Assembly: GCA_021826035.1 (NCBI GenBank)
Contig: JAKBBE010000149.1
Coordinates: 1 to 6,365, forward strand
DNA length: 6,365 bases
Source of the DNA: Pseudomonadota bacterium
GTDB taxonomy: Bacteria > Pseudomonadota > Gammaproteobacteria > Steroidobacterales > Steroidobacteraceae
Reading direction: 5' to 3'
The notes beneath the pieces were generated by a model. That model was not told the DNA's origin. It saw only the letters and a list, made by a program, of their open reading frames with translations, and did no database searches. The stretch's first letter is position 1. Each line of letters starts with the position of its first letter. Made by a program: the position numbers and the translations under genes. Positions 1-6,365 of this stretch are shown in pieces.

Positions 1-194
1 TGCGCACCGAGATAGCCGAACACCAGGCACAGCAGGAACGCCGGCAGGAGCAACCGCGGCGACTCCCCCGCGGCGAGCTGGCGCGCCCCGCAACCCGGGC
101 AACTCGTGGCGCTGATGTGCAGCTGCCGGCCGCAGGCGCGGCAGAAGACCATTTGCGCATTGAGGTTCGCATTCGGATCGGCATTGGCGTTCAT
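1..194 (-). CDS. Zinc-ribbon/TM2-domain-like small membrane protein (3' end outside window)
   Basis: The ATG at 194 opens a frame of 64 complete codons that leaves the window, so the C-terminus is missing. After a short Asn/Ala-rich leader (residues 1-15), two CxxC pairs (C18, C21, C32, C35, in CRACG and CPGCG) form a probable zinc ribbon. A basic/polar linker and a hydrophobic segment from about residue 47 follow, ending FGYLGA and then a codon beginning CA (His or Gln). A hydrophobic run ending in Gly-x-x-Gly-Ala-His resembles the first helix of TM2-domain proteins, which are small two-helix membrane proteins of mostly unknown role. A GGGAG ribosome binding site six bases upstream supports this start over the in-frame ATG at residue 15. 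It lies 106 bp after ubiA on the same strand and could be the last gene of that transcript. The zinc ribbon is clear; the TM2 assignment is an inference from half a domain. No function is proposed. Confidence 0.7.
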   Translation of the reverse strand, partial: MNANADPNANLNAQMVFCRACGRQLHISATSCPGCGARQLAAGESPRLLLPAFLLCLVFGYLGA

Positions 195-300
195 CGTTCA
201 CTCCCGTGCACCGCGGTCCTGAGGCCGCCGGACGTCCCGAGCGCCGCCGCAGCGCGGTCTGGAACCATAACCCCGCGGCGAGGGAAAAGTTGCGCGCCGC
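195..300. other. Gap between ubiA and the TM2-like gene
   Basis: This 106-bp stretch has no gene. It contains two perfect 8-bp palindromes, ACCGCGGT at 210-217 and GGACGTCC at 230-237, but no stem followed by a T-run on either strand. No intrinsic terminator for ubiA is therefore visible, and no convincing sigma-70 promoter for the downstream gene either. Read-through from ubiA is possible. Palindromes this short are expected by chance in DNA this rich in GC. Confidence 0.5.
201..205 (-). promoter_or_regulatory. Ribosome binding site of the TM2-like gene
   Basis: GGGAG on the minus strand lies six bases before the ATG at 194. It decides the start in favour of that codon over the in-frame ATG 14 codons later. 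Confidence 0.6.
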
Positions 301-1230
301 TCAGCGCGCGTACACGTAGTGCAGCGCCACGCCGATAAAGATCGCCATGCCGACGTAGTTGTTGTTGAGAAAGGCGCGCAGGCAGGCGGCCGGTGCGCGG
401 CGGCGCACGAGCCACTGTTGATAGACGAACAGAACCGCCGCGATCCACAGCCCCGCCGCGTACCACCCGCCCAATTTCAGCTCGCGCCCGGCCAGCACGA
501 GCGCGATCAGCATCAAGCCCTGCAGCACCCCGACCAGGAATCGGTCGAGATCGGCAAACAGCAACGCGCTCGACTGGATCCCGATCTTGCGATCATCGTC
601 GCGATCGACCATGGCATAGAGCGTGTCGTAGACCACCGCCCACAGCACCGCGGCGATGTACATCACCCAGGCCGCCTTCGGCACCGTGCCGAGCTCGGCG
701 GCAAAGGCCATCGGAATACTCCAGCCACCGAAGGACATCCCCAGGTACAGCTGCGGCAGCGGAAAAAATCGCTTCACGAACGGATAGGAGGCCGTGAGCG
801 CCGCGCCGACGACGGCCAGCTCGATCGTCAGGCGATTCAGCCGGCTCACGAGTACGAGCGCCGAGAGCATCAGCACGGCGAACAACGCGAGTGCCTCGGC
901 CGGGGAGACGCGCCGCGCGGCGAGCGGCCGGTCTCGGGTCCGCTTCACGTGCGGGTCGATGTTGCGATCGGCGAAGTCGTTGATGATGCAGCCGGCGGCG
1001 CGCATCACGATGACGCCGAGCACGAACACGATGAGCACGTGCGGATCCGGCCGGCCGCGCCCGGCGATCCACAGTGCCCAGAGCGTCGGCCACAGCAACA
1101 GCCATGTGCCGATCGGCCGGTCGAATCGGGCGAGCAGCGCGTACTCCTGAAGCCGCCGCGCCAGACGGTGCGCGAACGGCGCCTCGCCTGAGCCGCGTGC
1201 GGGGCGGACTGCATCGATCGTTGCGGACAT
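301..1230 (-). CDS. ubiA: 4-hydroxybenzoate polyprenyltransferase UbiA
   Basis: This integral membrane prenyltransferase attaches the polyprenyl tail to 4-hydroxybenzoate, the first membrane step of ubiquinone synthesis. The 309-residue protein carries both Asp-rich motifs that bind Mg2+-prenyl diphosphate. The first is NDFADRNID (N84, D85, D88, D92), followed by the basic KRTRDRPLA segment. The second is YDTLYAMVDRDDD (D202, D209, D212/D213) followed by KIGIQS. The C-terminal FLNNNYVG signature is also typical. About nine hydrophobic stretches can be picked out, roughly at 41-57, 64-82, 112-128, 136-150, 162-180, 188-200, 233-248, 254-272 and 291-307. It is about 20 residues longer than E. 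coli UbiA (290), owing to a polar N-terminal extension before the conserved RFDRPIG segment at 35. The ATG is four bases after the recG stop, and GGGAGGGTAGG within the last recG codons can serve as ribosome binding site, so the two genes are probably cotranscribed. The usual partner ubiC (chorismate lyase) is not beside it here. Confidence 0.96.
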   Translation of the reverse strand: MSATIDAVRPARGSGEAPFAHRLARRLQEYALLARFDRPIGTWLLLWPTLWALWIAGRGRPDPHVLIVFVLGVIVMRAAGCIINDFADRNIDPHVKRTRDRPLAARRVSPAEALALFAVLMLSALVLVSRLNRLTIELAVVGAALTASYPFVKRFFPLPQLYLGMSFGGWSIPMAFAAELGTVPKAAWVMYIAAVLWAVVYDTLYAMVDRDDDRKIGIQSSALLFADLDRFLVGVLQGLMLIALVLAGRELKLGGWYAAGLWIAAVLFVYQQWLVRRRAPAACLRAFLNNNYVGMAIFIGVALHYVYAR

Positions 1231-1234
1231 GCGC

Positions 1235-3334
1235 CTAACCTACCCTCCCGTACTGCTCGCCGCCGGCCAGCCAGCGGGCCGACAACGCCGCGATATTATC
1301 CGGATAGCGCTCGAGGAGCACCTCGGCGGCCGCCTGCACCCGCGAGAGCAGGTCGGCATCGCGGATCAGATCCGCGACCCGCATCTGCGCCAGTCCCGTC
1401 TGACGCGTGCCGAGCAGCTCGCCCGGGCCACGCAACTCCAGGTCGCGCCGTGCGATCTCGAAGCCGTCGTTGGTCTGGCGCATCACCTCCAGGCGGCCTC
1501 GGGCGAGCGCAGAGAGCGGAGCGCGGTAGAGCAGCACGCAGCTGCTCGCCGCCGCCCCGCGCCCGACCCGCCCGCGCAGCTGGTGCAGCTGCGCCAGCCC
1601 CATGCGCTCGGCGTTTTCGATCACCATCAACGTCGCATTCGGGACATCGACGCCGACCTCGATGACCGTCGTCGCAACCAGCACCTGGATGTGGCCGGCC
1701 TGAAAGGCGTGCATCGCGGCCTCCTTCTTTGCCGAGGCGAGCCGGCCGTGCACCAGACCGACGCGCAGCTCCGGCAGCGCCTCGGCGAGCACGGCCGTGG
1801 TCTCCTCCGCCGCCTGTGCCCGCAGCTCCTCGGACTCCTCGATGAGCGGACACACCCAGTACACCTGTCGTCCGGCGCGGCAGGCTTGCGCGACCCGCGC
1901 GACGACCTCGTCGCGGCGCTGCTCGGGCACTACGACGGTCTGCACCGGCGTGCGTCCCGGCGGCAGCTCATCGATCACCGAGACGTCCAGATCCGCATAC
2001 GCGGTCATCGCGAGCGTACGCGGGATGGGGGTGGCGGTCATGATCAACTGATGCGGAAAGCGGCCGCGCACGCGCCCCTTCTCCTGCAGACGCAGGCGCT
2101 GCTGCACTCCGAAGCGGTGCTGCTCGTCGACGATCACCAGCGCCAAGTGCGCGAATTCGATGCCCTCCTGGAACAGCGCGTGCGTGCCGACGACCATGCG
2201 CACCTCACCGGAGGCGACCGCCTCGAGCGCACTGCGCCGCGCCCGCGCCGGCTGGGCACCGGACAGCAGCGCCACGGGCAATCCGAGCGGCTCGAACCAG
2301 GCGCGGAAGTTGCGCGCGTGCTGCTCGGCGAGCAGCTCAGTCGGCGCCATCAGCGCCGCCTGCAGGCCGCTGCCCGCAGCTCGCGCCGCCGCGAGCGCCG
2401 CCACGACGGTCTTGCCGCAGCCGACATCGCCCTGCACCAGGCGCACCATCGGCCGCTCGGCGCGCACGTCCGCCTCCACTTCGGCCAACGCGCGTGCCTG
2501 CGCGCCGGTCAGTTGAAACGGCAGGGAGGCCAACAGGCGCGCGGCGAGTCCCTCGGCATCCTCGAGCGCCCAGGCCGGATCGGTGCGCGTGGCCCGTTTG
2601 ATCAGTCGCAGGTTCGCCTGGTGGGCGAGCAATTCCTCGAAGGCGAGACGCCGCTGCGCCGGGTGGCGTCGGGCGCTGAGCTGGGCGAGCTGCGCCTGCT
2701 TCGGTGGCCGGTGCACGTAGTGCAGCGCCTCGCGCAGCGACGGCAGGTGCAGATCCTCCACGAGCTCGCGCGGCACCCAGTCGTGCACGCCCGAGCTGTC
2801 CAATTCACGCAGCGCCTGCCCGATCAGCATGCGCAGCCGACCCTGCGTCACCCCTTCGGTCAGAGGGTACAGCGGCGTCAGCGTGTCCTGCACCGCCTCG
2901 GAGCGCTCGGTGACCCGTTGATACTCGGGGTGGACGATCTCCAGACCCTGGGGTCCGCGGCGCACCTCGCCGAAGACCCGCAGGCGCGTGCCGCGCGTCA
3001 GCCCCTCCTGCTGCGCCGCGGAGAAGTGAAAGAAGCGCAGCGTCAGGAAGCCCGACCCATCCGACAACCGTGTCAGCAGCTGGCGGCGGCGGCGGAATAC
3101 GACCTCGGTCAGCTGCACTTCCCCTTCGACGAGCGCGCGCGTGCCGGGCATCAGCGCCCCGATGCGCCGGCACTCGGTGCGATCGTCGTAATCCACGGGC
3201 AGGATGAACAGCAGATCCTGCACCTGCTCGACGCCGAGGCGGCGCAACCGATCGGCGAGCGCCGCCCCGACGCCGCGCAGCGCCGTTACCGGGCGCTGTT
3301 CGTTCGCGCCGCGTTTGCCGGCCGCTTCAGCCAA
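1235..3334 (-). CDS. recG: ATP-dependent DNA helicase RecG
   Basis: RecG is a monomeric double-stranded DNA translocase that regresses stalled replication forks and processes Holliday junctions, D-loops and R-loops. The 699 residues match the family length (E. coli 693). An N-terminal wedge/OB region begins with [10 protein letters not shown] at about 17. The helicase core follows: Walker A GDVGCGKT (302-309), Walker B DEQH (403-406), motif [11 protein letters not shown] (433-440), [20 protein letters not shown] (561-580) and motif [11 protein letters not shown] (585-593). The C-terminal translocation element [20 protein letters not shown] (623-642) is intact. The family usually has Ser before the Walker A Gly-Lys-Thr; here it is Cys306. 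The start is TTG. It overlaps the last eight bases of ridA, and no ATG or GTG in this frame precedes the conserved RGVGAAL segment. The N-terminus so defined aligns well with E. coli RecG. The upstream ribosome binding site is weak (GGAG about 13 bases away), which points to translational coupling with ridA. The protein itself is certain; the exact start slightly less so. Confidence 0.96.
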   Translation of the reverse strand: MAEAAGKRGANEQRPVTALRGVGAALADRLRRLGVEQVQDLLFILPVDYDDRTECRRIGALMPGTRALVEGEVQLTEVVFRRRRQLLTRLSDGSGFLTLRFFHFSAAQQEGLTRGTRLRVFGEVRRGPQGLEIVHPEYQRVTERSEAVQDTLTPLYPLTEGVTQGRLRMLIGQALRELDSSGVHDWVPRELVEDLHLPSLREALHYVHRPPKQAQLAQLSARRHPAQRRLAFEELLAHQANLRLIKRATRTDPAWALEDAEGLAARLLASLPFQLTGAQARALAEVEADVRAERPMVRLVQGDVGCGKTVVAALAAARAAGSGLQAALMAPTELLAEQHARNFRAWFEPLGLPVALLSGAQPARARRSALEAVASGEVRMVVGTHALFQEGIEFAHLALVIVDEQHRFGVQQRLRLQEKGRVRGRFPHQLIMTATPIPRTLAMTAYADLDVSVIDELPPGRTPVQTVVVPEQRRDEVVARVAQACRAGRQVYWVCPLIEESEELRAQAAEETTAVLAEALPELRVGLVHGRLASAKKEAAMHAFQAGHIQVLVATTVIEVGVDVPNATLMVIENAERMGLAQLHQLRGRVGRGAAASSCVLLYRAPLSALARGRLEVMRQTNDGFEIARRDLELRGPGELLGTRQTGLAQMRVADLIRDADLLSRVQAAAEVLLERYPDNIAALSARWLAGGEQYGRVG

Positions 3335-3710
3335 GGTGCAGGATGCACTCCGCCTCGACGCGCGCCCCCTTGGGCAACTGCGCCACGCCCACCGCCGCGC
3401 GCGCCGGATAGGGCTGCGGGAAGTACTGCGCCATGATCTCGTTGACCTTGGCGAAGTGCGCCAGGTCGACCAGGTAGATGTTGACCTTCACCGCCTGCGC
3501 GAGCGAGCCGCCGGCCGCCTCGGCCACGGCCTTGAGGTTCTCGAACACGCGGCGGATCTCCGCCTCGATATCGCCGCTGACGAGCTCCTTCGTGGCCGGA
3601 TCGAGCGGGATCTGCCCGGAGAGATACACCGTATCCCCGGCGCGCACCGCCTGCGAATACGTGCCGATTGCCGCCGGCGCCCTGTCGGTCTGAATGATCG
3701 TGCGGCTCAT
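3327..3710 (-). CDS. ridA: RidA family reactive intermediate/imine deaminase
   Basis: RidA (YjgF/YER057c/UK114 family) is a small trimeric cytosolic enzyme. It hydrolyses 2-aminoacrylate and related enamines/imines released by PLP enzymes such as threonine/serine dehydratase, protecting other PLP enzymes from damage. The 127 residues match the E. coli protein (128) along the whole length: [12 protein letters not shown] near the N-terminus, SGQIPLDP (31-38), the active-site loop [13 protein letters not shown] with catalytic Arg104, and VEAEC with Glu119 in the place of E. coli Glu120. Tyr18 corresponds to the active-site Tyr17. Three in-frame ATGs occur at 3722, 3716 and 3710. I choose 3710 because GAGGA ends five bases before it and because MSRTI aligns with the E. 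coli start MSKTI. The ATG at 3722, which would overlap the spoT stop as ATGA, has no ribosome binding site. The gene sits between spoT and recG, with an 8-nt gap to the former and an 8-nt overlap with the latter. Confidence 0.95.
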   Translation of the reverse strand: MSRTIIQTDRAPAAIGTYSQAVRAGDTVYLSGQIPLDPATKELVSGDIEAEIRRVFENLKAVAEAAGGSLAQAVKVNIYLVDLAHFAKVNEIMAQYFPQPYPARAAVGVAQLPKGARVEAECILHLG

Positions 3711-3715
3711 GTCCA

Positions 3716-3720
3716 TCCTC
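3716..3720 (-). promoter_or_regulatory. Ribosome binding site of ridA
   Basis: GAGGA on the minus strand overlaps the spoT stop region and lies five bases before the ATG at 3710. It selects this ATG among the three closely spaced in-frame ATGs and places ridA translation right behind the terminating spoT ribosome. Confidence 0.6.
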
Positions 3721-5941
3721 ATGCAGTGTGGGAATTCGAATCCGAGTCGTCGAGATCCTCGCTGTCGGCGCGTCCGCCGCGCGCGTGCGATGCGATCGTG
3801 CGACTGACGCGCGCCACGTCCGGCATGCGGCGAATCACCCGCATCACGTGCGCGAGCTGTTTGCGGTCGCGCACTTTCAGCTCGAACGTCAGTGTCGTGG
3901 CGTCGCCTTCCTGCTCCTCGATCGAGACGTGATGAATGTTGGTATCGGCGCTGGCGATGGCCGCGGCGACCTGGGCGAGCACGCCGGTGCGGTTGAGCAC
4001 ATCAACACGGATCTCGGAGCTGAACAGCCGCTCCGGAGCAGGCTGCCAGCTCACCGGCAGCCACTTCTCCGGGTGCTTGCGGTAATCCTCGACGTTCACG
4101 CAGCGGTCACGGTGGATGATCACGCCGCGCCCCGCGGAGAGAAACGCGAACACCGGATCGTTCGGCAGCGGGAAGCAGCAGCGCGCATAGGTCACGAGCA
4201 GCCCTTCGGTTCCGGCGATCGCGAGCGGTGCGGGCAGCTGCGCCCCGTCCTGCGGGGCGCCCACCGGCAGCAGGCGGCGCGCCACGAGCGGGGCGAGGCG
4301 CTCGCCAAGACCGATCCGCTCGCACAGCTCGTCCATGTCTTTCATGCCGAACTCCCCGAGCATCGCCGCATGCGTCTCCGGCGGAACGGTCTCGAGCGCG
4401 AGATGGAACTCCCCGAGCGCCTGTGCGAGCAGCCGCTGGCCGAGCGCGATCGCCTCGGTGCGTCGCAGGCTCTTCAGGTAATGGCGAATCGCACTGCGCG
4501 CCTTGGCGGTGACCACGAATCCCACCCAGGCGGGATTCGGGACGGCGCCCTTGGCGGTGATGATCTCGATGGTCTGGCCGTTGCGCAGCACCGTGCGCAG
4601 CGGCGTGAGGCGCCGGTCGACCTTGGCCGCCACGCACCGGTTGCCGACGTCGGTGTGCACTGCGTAGGCGAAATCGACCACCGTCGCGCCGCTCGGCAGG
4701 CGCAGGATCTTGCCCTTGGGCGTAAAGACGTACACCTTGTCCGGATACAGGTCGACCTTGACGCTCTCGAGGAACTCCTCGGAGCTGCCGTCCTCCTGCA
4801 GCTCGACGAGCTCCGAGAGCCACTCCCGGGCGCGCGCCTGCTGCATCGTGCCGGCATCCTCCCCGCTCTTGTACTTCCAGTGCGCGGCGATGCCGGACTC
4901 CGCCACCCGATGCATGTCCTCGGTGCGGATCTGCACCTCGAGGGGCACGGCGTTGGGACCGAACAGCGTCGTGTGCAGAGACTGGTAGCCATTGACGCGC
5001 GGGATGGCGATGTAGTCCTTGAACCGTCCAGGCATCGGTTTGAACACCGAGTGCACGACGCCGACCGCGCGATAGCAGGTGTCGAACTCATCGACGACGA
5101 TGCGCAGACCGTACACGTCCACGATCTCCGCAAGCGAAGCGCGCTTGCGCAGCATCTTGCGGTAGATGCTGTAGATGTGCTTTTCACGCGTTTCGACCTG
5201 GGCGGCGATGCCGTGCTTCTTCAACGCCAGCTCGAACTGCTGCTCGATCTTCTTGAGGAATTCCTTCTGATTGCCGCGCGCCTTGCGCAGCGCATATTCC
5301 AACACGCGATAGCGCCGCGGATACAGCGCGCGAAACCCGAGTTCCTCCAGTTCGAGTTTCAGGTTGTACAGGCCGAGCCGCTCGGCGATCGGCGCGTAGA
5401 TGTCGAGCGTCTCACGGGCGATCGCCCGCCGGCGGTGCGGTGGCATCGCCTGGATCGTGCGCATGTTGTGCGTGCGGTCGGCGAGCTTGACCAGGATCAC
5501 GCGCAGATCGCGCACCATCGCGAGCAGCATCTTGCGGAACGACTCCGCCTGCGCCTCCTCGCGGTTCTTGAACTGAATGGCGTCGAGCTTGGTCACCCCG
5601 TCGACCAGCTCGGCGACGTCGGCGCCGAAGCGCTCGGCGAGCTGGTCCTTCGGGGTAGGGGTGTCCTCGATGACGTCGTGCAGGATCGCCGCCACCAGTG
5701 TGTCGGCATCGAGTCTGAGGTCCGCGAGGATGGCCGCCGTGGCGACCGGATGCGCGATGTACGGCTCGCCGGAGAGGCGCTTCTGGCCCTGGTGGGCCGA
5801 GGCCCCGAATTCCGCAGCGGCACGCACACGGGCCACCTGGTCCGGTGGCAGGTAACTGCCGACGGTCGCCAGCAGCTCCTTCAGCCCGGGGGTCCGCCTC
5901 CCGCCGGGAAGCAGCCCGAGAAGGGAAGACGCGTAGTCCAT
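3719..5941 (-). CDS. spoT: Bifunctional (p)ppGpp synthetase/hydrolase SpoT
   Basis: This cytosolic RelA/SpoT-family enzyme makes and degrades the alarmone (p)ppGpp, setting growth rate and starvation responses. Domain order over 740 residues begins with an HD hydrolase, whose metal and catalytic residues are all present: R55, H64, H88-D89, E92-D93 and the [11 protein letters not shown] segment with D155 and N159. The synthetase domain follows, with D275 in [22 protein letters not shown] with Y319, and E335 in LEVQIRT. Next come TGS (about 398-460), a helical region, a conserved-Cys/RIS segment (C588, C589, C614) and ACT (about 640-715). Both activities look intact, unlike RelA, whose HD site is degenerate. 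In E. coli SpoT the TGS domain binds acyl carrier protein. The ATG at 5941 has GGAG eleven bases upstream; a GTG at 5971 would add ten residues but lacks a ribosome binding site. The protein is longer than E. coli SpoT (702) through an N-terminal extension of about a dozen residues or more and an acidic, Ser/Asp-rich tail (about 722-740). The RIS motif reads CCFPLPND rather than the usual CCRPIPGD. Confidence 0.97.
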   Translation of the reverse strand: MDYASSLLGLLPGGRRTPGLKELLATVGSYLPPDQVARVRAAAEFGASAHQGQKRLSGEPYIAHPVATAAILADLRLDADTLVAAILHDVIEDTPTPKDQLAERFGADVAELVDGVTKLDAIQFKNREEAQAESFRKMLLAMVRDLRVILVKLADRTHNMRTIQAMPPHRRRAIARETLDIYAPIAERLGLYNLKLELEELGFRALYPRRYRVLEYALRKARGNQKEFLKKIEQQFELALKKHGIAAQVETREKHIYSIYRKMLRKRASLAEIVDVYGLRIVVDEFDTCYRAVGVVHSVFKPMPGRFKDYIAIPRVNGYQSLHTTLFGPNAVPLEVQIRTEDMHRVAESGIAAHWKYKSGEDAGTMQQARAREWLSELVELQEDGSSEEFLESVKVDLYPDKVYVFTPKGKILRLPSGATVVDFAYAVHTDVGNRCVAAKVDRRLTPLRTVLRNGQTIEIITAKGAVPNPAWVGFVVTAKARSAIRHYLKSLRRTEAIALGQRLLAQALGEFHLALETVPPETHAAMLGEFGMKDMDELCERIGLGERLAPLVARRLLPVGAPQDGAQLPAPLAIAGTEGLLVTYARCCFPLPNDPVFAFLSAGRGVIIHRDRCVNVEDYRKHPEKWLPVSWQPAPERLFSSEIRVDVLNRTGVLAQVAAAIASADTNIHHVSIEEQEGDATTLTFELKVRDRKQLAHVMRVIRRMPDVARVSRTIASHARGGRADSEDLDDSDSNSHTA

Positions 5942-6172
5942 GGTGCTCAACGCTCCGCCCGCGGGCCGCACCGGGCCGGTGTCGGCCGCCGGCGCTCAGC
6001 CTGAGTGTTCGCGGGGCCCACGGCCTGCGCCTGCCCGGCGGCCGAACGGTCTGTCACATCCACTCCACGCGCTTGCGGCTCACGCCGCCAGACTGGAAAT
6101 GTACACAGCCACAAGGGCCGGAGCCAGCGCCGACGGGCGCCGGGGCGCGCAGGCCGGGGATCCCGGCGGCGC
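5942..6172. other. rpoZ-spoT intercistronic region, no gene seen
   Basis: This 231-bp gap is the longest stretch without a gene. Read on the minus strand, the part next to the rpoZ stop is very GC-rich and can fold (see the inverted repeat at 6126-6173). A short AT-richer patch near 6091-6114 contains TACATT (6103-6098), a 4/6 match to a sigma-70 -10 box, with only a poor -35 (CTGGCT) 18 bases upstream. It is a weak candidate for a spoT promoter. A ten-base sequence, CTGAGCGCCG on the minus strand, occurs at 6176-6167 and again at 5999-5990. Short open frames here have no ribosome binding site at a usual distance and show no recognisable protein features. Confidence 0.5.
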
Positions 6173-6173
6173 T
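6126..6173 (-). repeat. Nested GC-rich inverted repeats at the rpoZ stop
   Basis: On the minus strand, AGCGCCG (6173-6167, starting with the last base of the rpoZ stop codon) can pair with CGGCGCT (6132-6126). Inside it, GCCGGG (6167-6162) and CCCGGC (6158-6153) form a six-bp stem around the loop ATC. G6167 is shared, so the two stems would compete for that base. No T-run follows, so this is not a standard intrinsic terminator. It could act as an RNA stability or pausing element, or be a by-product of base composition. Confidence 0.4.
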
Positions 6174-6365
6174 CAGTCCCCCAGGCCGAACTGCGGGGCG
6201 CGGAACGCGGACTGCATGTCGAGCTCGGGCACATCCGCAGCGGCGGGTTCCGCCGGCGGCGGCTCCGGCTCACGCAGCATCTCGACCGTGACGTTGCCGG
6301 CGGCGATTTCGCGCAGCGCCACCACGGTGGGCTTGTCGTTCTCGACCGGCACGGTCGGCTCGGCG
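6173..6365 (-). CDS. rpoZ: RNA polymerase omega subunit RpoZ (5' end outside window)
   Basis: Omega is the small RNA polymerase subunit that chaperones beta-prime, and in proteobacteria its N-terminus forms part of a ppGpp binding site at the beta-prime/omega interface. Only the last 63 codons are present. They open with VPVENDKPTVVALREIAAG (visible residues 5-23), which matches the conserved VPEENDKTTVIALREIEEG segment of E. coli omega, followed by the NVTVEMLRE helix. The N-terminal region, which holds the core fold and the ppGpp contacts, is cut off. The C-terminal tail differs from E. coli: it is Pro/Glu/Ala-rich (visible residues about 32-46) and ends in an LDMQSAFRAPQFGLGD tip instead of the charged Gln/Glu tail. 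Its position just upstream of spoT repeats the classic rpoZ-spoT pairing and supports the assignment. Confidence 0.92.
   Translation of the reverse strand, partial: AEPTVPVENDKPTVVALREIAAGNVTVEMLREPEPPPAEPAAADVPELDMQSAFRAPQFGLGD

Noticed and set aside
319..1191. Plus-strand open frame opposite ubiA
   Set aside because: It is an antisense shadow of a well-supported UbiA with both Asp-rich motifs.
1229..3436. Plus-strand open frame of 735 codons opposite recG
   Set aside because: Its translation is rich in Arg, His, Gln and Leu with no recognisable domain. recG on the other strand is unmistakable; GC-biased codons keep the antisense frame open.
3711..3722. ridA start at 3722 with an ATGA overlap with the spoT stop
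   Set aside because: It is attractive as a classic overlap, but no ribosome binding site precedes it, and RidA homology begins at the ATG at 3710, which has GAGGA five bases upstream.
5942..5971. Upstream GTG start for spoT (ten extra residues)
   Set aside because: There is no ribosome binding site before the GTG. The ATG at 5941 has GGAG at a workable distance and already gives a full-length N-terminus.
3728..6004. Plus-strand open frame of 758 codons opposite spoT
   Set aside because: It is a shadow of spoT, with low-complexity composition, no domain and no ribosome binding context.
6153..6167. Intrinsic terminator for rpoZ
   Set aside because: The GCCGGG-ATC-CCCGGC hairpin is not followed by a T-run in the transcribed direction, so only a structure candidate is claimed.
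5947..6273. Minus-strand open frame spanning the end of rpoZ and the rpoZ-spoT gap (possible leader peptide)
   Set aside because: It starts inside rpoZ in another frame, is Arg/Pro-rich and shows no family features. The later GTG starts in the gap have no convincing ribosome binding site, so a spoT leader peptide is not supported.
1..6365. Mobile elements, CRISPR arrays, tRNA or rRNA genes, novel defence system
   Set aside because: There are no regularly spaced repeats, transposase-like frames, terminal inverted repeats or tRNA-like folds. Composition and codon use are uniform and every gene except the edge fragment belongs to a housekeeping family.

Overview
The window comes from a GC-rich bacterium, most probably a gammaproteobacterium. 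All recognisable genes lie on the minus strand. Read in the direction of transcription (high to low coordinates), the order is rpoZ (3' part only), spoT, ridA, recG, ubiA, and then the 5' part of a small zinc-ribbon/TM2-like membrane protein. The lineage call rests on three things: the rpoZ-spoT-recG neighbourhood known from Escherichia coli and Pseudomonas, a full-length SpoT-type (p)ppGpp enzyme, and a UbiA of the ubiquinone pathway. Genus cannot be fixed from the sequence. Codon use is strongly GC-biased throughout, which leaves long antisense frames open opposite recG and spoT. These are shadows, not genes.

Region by region: 6173-6365 holds the last 63 codons of the omega subunit gene rpoZ. 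A 231-bp gap (5942-6172) follows, with GC-rich inverted repeats next to the rpoZ stop and one AT-richer patch. spoT (3719-5941) encodes a 740-residue bifunctional (p)ppGpp synthetase/hydrolase. ridA (3327-3710), recG (1235-3334) and ubiA (301-1230) follow almost without gaps: 8 nt between spoT and ridA, an 8-nt overlap between ridA and recG with recG starting at TTG, and 4 nt between recG and ubiA. After 106 bp without a gene, the last open reading frame (1-194) begins with a good ribosome binding site and runs off the window edge.

The tight packing argues for one spoT-ridA-recG-ubiA transcript. Functionally it is a housekeeping set: stringent-response control (SpoT, with omega contributing to the ppGpp site on RNA polymerase), clearance of reactive enamines (RidA), rescue of stalled replication forks (RecG) and ubiquinone synthesis (UbiA). 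I found no mobile element, CRISPR array, RNA gene or new defence or metabolic system. The items worth a second look are small: a non-ATG coupled start, a structured intercistronic gap, lineage-specific protein tails and the uncharacterised TM2-like protein.
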